A stretch of DNA of 27,346 bases from positions 1 to 27,346 of the forward strand of contig CABUPZ010000031.1 of the NCBI GenBank assembly GCA_902493585.1, given 5' to 3'. The notes under the pieces are model-generated. The model made no database searches. It was not told the origin of the DNA and saw only the letters and a list, made by a program, of their open reading frames with translations. Shown one piece after another: positions 23,668-27,346 of the stretch; the stretch's first letter is position 1, and each line of letters begins with the position of its first letter. The DNA is from an uncultured Fusicatenibacter sp. Lineage in GTDB: Bacteria; Bacillota; Clostridia; Lachnospirales; Lachnospiraceae. The position numbers and the translations under genes were made by a program.

Positions 23668-24509
23668 AACGCTCCGCTCACCCCCTCGTCGTCCAACCAG
23701 CGGTCGGAAAGATAGGCAAGCAGCCGTTCTGTCGTCCATGACAGCCGTTCAGGAATATCCTCCCGCTCTGTCAGAACCGCTAATACTTCCGGAGTATATT
23801 CCCTCTGAAATTCCGGCTGCTTCCATCCGAACCGTTCCACCATCTTCCGGATAAACTGCGGATAATCCATCAGTTCCGATGTTCCCACATGAAAAATCCC
23901 GCTTTTTTCTTTTTCTATGATCCATTCCACATATTCAGCTATCTGCAGATCCGAGGCATGGTTACTTTTCAATCCTTCATATACTTCCAGACATCCTTTC
24001 TGACATCCTTCCCGTACCTGAAGGACTCTTGGGGAATTTTTTCCCCACACAAAGGGAAGACGTAAAATTGCAAGGTGTTCACCCAGGATCTCTGACAGCA
24101 TTTTTTCACAGGCAATTTTATATTTTCCATATTCGCTTCTGGAATCCGTAGGATCACTCTCACCATGCGCCGTATCCGTGCTGTTGTCAAAAACATTGGC
24201 CGTCGAGAGAAAAATCATTCTCCCTCCGCTGCGCTCCAGATATTCCGCTGTAGCCCGATGTACCTCCAACTGCTTTCCAAAATCACCTCGCAGCGCCGAC
24301 ACAATGACATCCGGACAGATTTCCTCCAAAATTTCTTCCATCCTGCCCGGCTGTTCCAGTGCTAACGGTATAAAACACTGCTCCAGGTCAGGATGTGTAT
24401 AAAAAGTCCCTGTAGTTTTCCATCCTCTGTGTCTGTTCAATCTCTGGCCGAGCGCTCTTCCGATCATTCCGCTGGCACCCAAAATCAAAATTCTTTTTGC
24501 GTCATTCAT
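23664..24509 (-). CDS. RmlD-like NAD(P)-dependent reductase/epimerase (extended SDR)
   Basis: This 281-aa Rossmann enzyme has the cofactor loop GASGMIGRAL (about 10-19), the serine region FLSTANVF and the catalytic YxxxK in SEYGKYKIACEKML (about 126-139). Overall layout resembles dTDP-4-dehydrorhamnose reductase (RmlD/RfbD), including the LRLPFVWG and IFHVGTSELMDYPQF segments. The other rml genes are absent here, so the substrate could be a different sugar or a nucleotide sugar. The ATG at 24509 is preferred over 24527 because AGAAGGA lies 7 nt upstream. The stop codon overlaps the next gene by four bases. Confidence 0.82.
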   Translation of the reverse strand: MNDAKRILILGASGMIGRALGQRLNRHRGWKTTGTFYTHPDLEQCFIPLALEQPGRMEEILEEICPDVIVSALRGDFGKQLEVHRATAEYLERSGGRMIFLSTANVFDNSTDTAHGESDPTDSRSEYGKYKIACEKMLSEILGEHLAILRLPFVWGKNSPRVLQVREGCQKGCLEVYEGLKSNHASDLQIAEYVEWIIEKEKSGIFHVGTSELMDYPQFIRKMVERFGWKQPEFQREYTPEVLAVLTEREDIPERLSWTTERLLAYLSDRWLDDEGVSGAL

Positions 24510-24585
24510 ACTTTTTCCTTCTGTCATTGTTCTACTTTGGCTATTCAGTCATATTTTCGTTAAAACGATGATACGTTATTCACTG

Positions 24586-24768
24586 TTATATCACCATTAT
24601 AAGAATTTTCTTAATTTTTGTATACAGGAATATTGAATATGACACGAAAAACCACAACAGCCATTCAGTCAGTGCGGTCTTTCCCTTTCCTTCATATTGC
24701 TTTTTTCTCAAGAAAAATCCCCAAAGAATCAGCACAATTCCGCCAAGAAAAACGGCTCCGACCATCAT
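24586..24768 (-). CDS. Second part of a small membrane protein (possibly frameshifted)
   Basis: This is a 60-aa ORF with two hydrophobic segments (VGAVFLGGIVLILWGFFL and WLLWFFVSYSIFLY). It starts weakly: only AGAAGCAG stands before it. Reading its frame upstream gives IEKQ directly after the place where the previous ORF reaches FLLK, so the two ORFs may be one gene with a one-base insertion. No family recognised. Confidence 0.45.
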   Translation of the reverse strand: MMVGAVFLGGIVLILWGFFLRKKQYEGKGKTALTEWLLWFFVSYSIFLYTKIKKILIMVI

Positions 24769-24775
24769 CTGCTTC

Positions 24776-24916
24776 TCAATCTTTTAAGAGAAAACGGTAC
24801 ATACCAAAAGGAGCCACAAAGGATATCAGACAGAGAAACACCATCATTCCTGCAAACCATTCGCTTCCCATCCGCATGACTCTCTTTCTTCTCATGCCCG
24901 ATGTGCCTCCCTCCAT
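24776..24916 (-). CDS. First part of a small membrane protein (possibly frameshifted)
   Basis: This is a 46-aa ORF from ATG 24916 (AAAGGA 8 nt upstream) with a basic N-terminus (MRRKRVMRM) and one membrane helix (EWFAGMMVFLCLISFVAPFG), ending at a TGA. An alternative start is 24895. A strong promoter lies 20-50 bp upstream. Continuation in the +1 frame leads directly into the next ORF, which would make a protein of about 110 aa with three helices. No family recognised. Confidence 0.5.
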   Translation of the reverse strand: MEGGTSGMRRKRVMRMGSEWFAGMMVFLCLISFVAPFGMYRFLLKD

Positions 24917-24941
24917 ATTGATACGTCCTTTGCTTGAGTAA

Positions 24942-24970
24942 ATTATATCATGAAAAAAATTTTCTTTCAA
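24942..24970 (-). promoter_or_regulatory. Promoter of the small membrane gene(s)
   Basis: TTGAAA (24965-24970) and perfect TATAAT (24942-24947) with a 17-bp, T-rich spacer on the minus strand. Transcription would begin near 24935, about 20 nt before the first start codon. Confidence 0.75.
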
Positions 24971-25068
24971 TTGTGACAATTCCGCAAAATATTATATATT
25001 ACTTCAAATGCTATAGATTTTTTGGTTCTTTAAAATTGATAGTAGGAAATTCGTTTTTATATCGCAAA

Positions 25069-25117
25069 AATACCCGAAGCCCTCGCATTCCTGCACATTA
25101 CAAGGGTTTCGGGTATT
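25069..25117 (-). terminator. Terminator-like inverted repeat at the edge of the decayed region
   Basis: AATACCCGAAGCCCT (25069-25083) pairs with 25102-25117 with one mismatch around an 18-nt loop. On the minus strand the 3' arm runs into TATTTTTG. It would end transcripts coming from the ORF remnants on its right. The bases from 25118 to 25310 hold only short unconvincing frames. Confidence 0.65.
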
Positions 25118-25310
25118 CCTTCGATGCCCAGAGCCGGAATCAAAAACCCGTGAAACTCCCGGCAAACTGTAGTATTTGCTGCCTTTTCATTACCAAGTTG
25201 TTGCAAATTGCGGCAAACTTTAACGTTTTTTTGCCCCATAGTTGCCCCATGATGGTACCTGCCAACTTTATATTATTCATGCTTCTGCGTTTTTTCCGCC
25301 TCTTCTTTCT

Positions 25311-25562
25311 CTAAAACAGTTTCTTGCTGAATAGGGTTAAGGAACCACTATTTTCTGCACTGATTTTTATTACTGTTCCACCAGTTGCCCTAGAGTGTGT
25401 TTGAAAATTCATTTCTGCAATCTGCACACCTTCAGGGCTTACTAAGTGCCAATATATCGCATGTACATTTTTTAAAAACTTTCCAGCTTTAGGTCCTCTT
25501 TGGGCTGCCTCTGTAGCCGCTTTTTGTATCTCTCCGCATCTTTCATATAGATCATACGGTGG
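25311..25562 (-). pseudogene. ORF fragment without a start codon
   Basis: An open frame of about 83 codons on the minus strand ends at TAG 25311-25313 and is closed upstream by TAG 25563-25565, with no ATG near its beginning. It reads like coding sequence (AATEAAQRGPKAGKFLKNVH, then IYWHLVSPEGVQIAEMNFQT) rather than random translation. I do not recognise the family. One copy of the 27-bp dispersed repeat (25393-25419) lies within it. Best seen as a remnant of a gene 3' end, possibly from a mobile element. Confidence 0.4.
25393..25419. repeat. 27-bp dispersed repeat, copy 2
   Basis: This matches 20161-20187 at 26 of 27 positions in direct orientation (difference in ATTTCTGCA versus ATTCCTGCA). 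It lies inside the ORF fragment at 25311-25562. It suggests a shared insertion end or a small mobile repeat. Confidence 0.6.
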
Positions 25563-25595
25563 CTATCTCAATGACGGAACCAAAATTAGCCTGAA

Positions 25596-26097
25596 TTATT
25601 CTGCTAACTGCATATACATGTTATTATATGCTTGTTTGACAATTTCCTTTTTCGCATCTTCATTAGAGGAAGAAGCCAGTTCCTCCATTAAGCAATCCGA
25701 ATACATCTTTGAAATCGTGTTGTCGAGTTCAGAATAATAGCGGACTCGATTAATTCTGGATTCTATCTCTTCGTACAAACCTTGCGTGGATTGATTACGC
25801 AGAGACTGTTGTGCAGCTACCACATTTGTCAGAATACCGTTTGCTAGGAGAAATTATTCCATTCCCATATTTAATGTCCGAGTCTTCTGTTGCAAATCCT
25901 GCGCCAGTCATAACTTCGTCACTGAACATGAAATCCAGCAGATCAAAAGCCTGATCCGGATTTTCCGTATTCCGATTGATTGCAGCATAGAGAGTCATAT
26001 AAGCTGTTACACCATTCTGATCATTGGGGACAGCAATAATTGTCTTAGCTTCTTCAGACGCACGAGACACCTGTTCCCAAAAGACATTTTTAACTGA
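25596..26097 (-). pseudogene. Truncated and frameshifted sugar ABC transporter substrate-binding protein
   Basis: Only the C-terminal part remains. The first frame (from about 26097) reads NVFWEQVSRASEEAKTIIAV, then AYMTLYAAINRNTENPDQAF and DLLDFMFSDEVMTGAGFATE, typical of the C-lobe of family 1 extracellular sugar-binding proteins. Near 25840 the coding frame shifts. The second frame continues NGILTNVVAAQQSLRNQSTQ and ends ...KQAYNNMYMQLAE at TAA 25596. Upstream the frame is closed by TAG at 26098, just before the tRNA terminator, and no signal peptide, N-lobe or permease genes remain. It is a dead remnant, probably left by a deletion or insertion at the tRNA gene. Confidence 0.8.
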
Positions 26098-26105
26098 CTA
26101 ATTAT

Positions 26106-26151
26106 AAAAAAACTGAAACCCTTGAAAATACAGTAAAATCAAGGGTTTCAG
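26106..26151 (-). terminator. Terminator of tRNA-Leu
   Basis: A perfect 13-bp stem CTGAAACCCTTGA/TCAAGGGTTTCAG (26113-26125 with 26139-26151) is followed on the minus strand by seven Ts (complement of 26106-26112). It starts 12 nt after the tRNA 3' end. Confidence 0.93.
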
Positions 26152-26163
26152 AAAATAGTTCAG

Positions 26164-26243
26164 TGCCGCTGGCCGGACTCGAACCGGCATGGTTTCCCGC
26201 TTGATTTTGAGTCAAGTGCGTCTGCCAATTCCGCCACAGCGGC
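26164..26243 (-). tRNA. tRNA-Leu (anticodon CAA)
   Basis: An 80-nt cloverleaf on the minus strand: acceptor GCCGCTG/CAGCGGC with discriminator A, D-arm with GGCGGAATTGGCAGACGC, anticodon stem CTTGA/TCAAG around loop CTCAAAA (anticodon CAA, reading UUG), a short class II variable arm, and T-arm GCCGG-TTCGAGT-CCGGC. The 3' CCA is not encoded. Confidence 0.93.
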
Positions 26244-26280
26244 CGATATAAAATTTGTAGTTCTTCACGAACCGCTATTA

Positions 26281-26309
26281 ATCATAGCATACTTCCTGCG
26301 TCAGCGCAA
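26281..26309 (-). promoter_or_regulatory. Promoter of tRNA-Leu
   Basis: TTGCGC (26304-26309) and TATGAT (26281-26286) with 17-bp spacing on the minus strand, about 38 bp ahead of the mature tRNA 5' end. Confidence 0.65.
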
Positions 26310-26314
26310 GTTAT

Positions 26315-26370
26315 TTTTACACAATGTTGCGATTGAGATTGAAAGTTTTACACAATGTTAAGATTGAAAG
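26315..26370. repeat. Imperfect tandem repeat (31 bp and 25 bp units)
   Basis: TTTTACACAATGTT occurs at 26315-26328 and 26346-26359, each followed by GATTGAAAG (26337-26345 and 26362-26370). The units differ by a 6-bp length change in the middle. The function is unknown; it could be a recombination scar or binding-site pair between lysA and the tRNA. Confidence 0.7.
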
Positions 26371-26441
26371 CAACACTTCAGCCAACTGAACGGTTACGAC
26401 GAAAGCGTGCTACTGCGTACTGCTGTGTTCAACAGCCAGAA

Positions 26442-26491
26442 AGCCGGAAGCAGCACGGGAAAGCATAACTTTCCCCTGCCGGCTTCCGGCC
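26442..26491 (-). terminator. Large hairpin downstream of lysA
   Basis: GCCGGAAGC (26443-26451) pairs with GCTTCCGGC (26482-26490), and an inner GGGAAAG/CTTTCCC stem (26457-26463 with 26469-26475) stacks above it. It lies about 30 nt after the lysA stop. The lack of a T-run makes it a stable 3' structure or a weak terminator. Confidence 0.5.
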
Positions 26492-26519
26492 TTCCTGCAC
26501 ATGATTCACACTGTCAACT

Positions 26520-27346
26520 TCACTCGCCGCCAAACATCTTCCGGTATTCCGGTGTTCCGTCCAGCGTCGCGAAGTAATCTTTCGGAGTCTCCGCACGGCG
26601 GATCATCTCAAAACTTCCGTCTTCTTTCAGCAGCACCTCTGCAGAACGGAGTTTTCCATTGTAATTGTATCCCATGGAAAATCCATGTGCTCCGGTGTCA
26701 TGGATAAACAGAAGATCTCCCAGGTCGATCTTCGGAAGCATCCGGTCGATGGCAAATTTATCATTGTTCTCACACAAGGAACCTGTCACATCGTATTTGT
26801 GGTCGCACGGCTGATCTTCCTTGCCCATTACAGTGATGTGATGGTATGCGCCGTACATCGCCGGACGCATCAGGTTGACCGCACATGCGTCGCAGCCGAT
26901 GTATTCCTTGTAAATGTGTTTTTCATGGATCGCACGGGTCACCAGTCCGCCGTATGGTCCCATCATAAAACGTCCCATCTCTGTATAGATCGCCACATCT
27001 CCCATGCCGGCCGGCACCAGGATCTCGTCGTATACCTTGTGTACCCCTTCTCCGATCGCGCGGATATCGTTCGGCTCCTGATCCGGACGGTACGGGATGC
27101 CCACTCCGCCGGAAAGGTTGATAAACGTGTCTCTTTCTCCAGCTTCACTGCCAGTTCAAAGAGCACCTTGGCCAGCGCCGGGTAATATTCGTTGCTGACG
27201 GTATTGCTCGCCAGGAACGCATGGATTCCGAAACGTTTCGCGCCTTTTTCTTTCAGGATACGGAACGCGTCAAACAGCTGCTCGGTGGTCATGCCATATT
27301 TGGCGTCTCCCGGGTTGTCCATAATATCATTGCTGATGGAAAACAG
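26520..27346 (-). pseudogene. lysA: Diaminopimelate decarboxylase, partial and frameshifted
   Basis: This is the final enzyme of lysine synthesis: PLP-dependent conversion of meso-diaminopimelate to L-lysine. The gene runs off the right edge, so the N-terminus with the PLP lysine is not visible. The first frame reads SNDIMDNPGDAKYGM, then AKRFGIHAFLASNT and LFELAVKLEKET; near 27127 it breaks, and the next frame continues FINLSGGVGIPYRPDQEPND. The latter holds the glycine-rich phosphate-binding loop, and EMGRFMMGPYG, GCDACAVNLMRPAMYGAYHH and HDTGAHGFSMGYNYNG follow to the normal C-terminus. Both halves are well conserved, so the break is recent, programmed or a sequence error; a loss of about 13 nt between KET and FINLSGG would explain it. 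Confidence 0.8.

Noticed and set aside
24770..24790. Programmed +1 frameshift site in the small membrane gene
   Set aside because: No known slippery or stop-programmed motif (such as CTT-TGA) stands at the junction; a plain insertion or sequence error is simpler.
25057..25239. 60-codon minus-strand frame covering the inverted repeat, considered as the tail of a recombinase
   Set aside because: No catalytic residues or recognisable integrase motifs are present, and it spans a terminator-like structure; a recombinase origin would be a guess.
1..27346. CRISPR array, prophage or complete insertion sequence
   Set aside because: No regularly spaced repeats, no phage structural or packaging genes and no transposase-like frame were seen; only short repeats and gene remnants are present.

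Overview
The window looks like chromosomal DNA of a gut-type Lachnospiraceae (Clostridia, Bacillota). I infer this from the moderate GC content, the strong AGGAGG-type ribosome binding sites, the TTGACA/TATAAT promoters, the clpC-radA synteny, and the glycan and peptide genes typical of this family. The species cannot be fixed from the sequence alone. Almost every gene is on the minus strand; only a LysR regulator and a DUF362 gene are on the plus strand.

Layout from left to right. (1) Bases 1-220 carry two tandem consensus promoters firing leftward out of the window, the pattern expected ahead of an rRNA or other stable-RNA operon. (2) 323-5498 is a stress and DNA-maintenance block read leftward: a GntR regulator, clpC, an unrecognised 138-aa protein, radA and a MazG-like nucleotide pyrophosphohydrolase. 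A palindrome overlaps the gntR promoter. (3) 5689-8235 encodes a cytoplasmic GH2 beta-mannosidase closed by a strong terminator. (4) 8418-15918 is one long leftward operon: a CyuA-type cysteine desulfidase, a complete oligopeptide ABC importer (OppA-B-C-D-F) and a small membrane protein. A divergent LysR gene (16319-17209) shares a control region that holds a canonical T-N11-A box. (5) 17214-20068 is a coenzyme A module: coaBC, an ECF substrate-binding membrane protein (probably the pantothenate-specific PanT) and type III pantothenate kinase coaX. The 200-nt gap before panT contains a possible three-way-junction RNA. (6) 20312-21202 is a DUF362 gene on the plus strand behind a promoter with a 19-bp spacer and a central dyad, the hallmark of MerR-type control. 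(7) 21381-24509 holds a GH2 beta-glucuronidase, a cysteine-rich protein of unknown function and an RmlD-like reductase; the last two overlap by four bases (GTGA). (8) 24586-26151 is a poorly conserved or decaying stretch: a small membrane gene split by a +1 shift, an ORF fragment, and a truncated, frameshifted sugar-binding-protein pseudogene lying directly against a tRNA-Leu(CAA) terminator. (9) 26164-27346 holds tRNA-Leu, a short tandem repeat, a large hairpin, and a diaminopimelate decarboxylase reading frame that runs off the window and is broken by a frameshift.

Functionally, the window links peptide and sulfur nutrition (Opp plus cysteine desulfidase), vitamin salvage (pantothenate to CoA), and cleavage of mannosides and glucuronides. 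The most promising undescribed elements are the structured panT leader, the LysR-controlled cysteine desulfidase/Opp operon with its leader peptide, the GntR-ClpC pairing, the MerR-type promoter of the DUF362 gene, and the coupled cysteine-rich protein beside the beta-glucuronidase. All functional calls come from reading the sequence; no database search was run.
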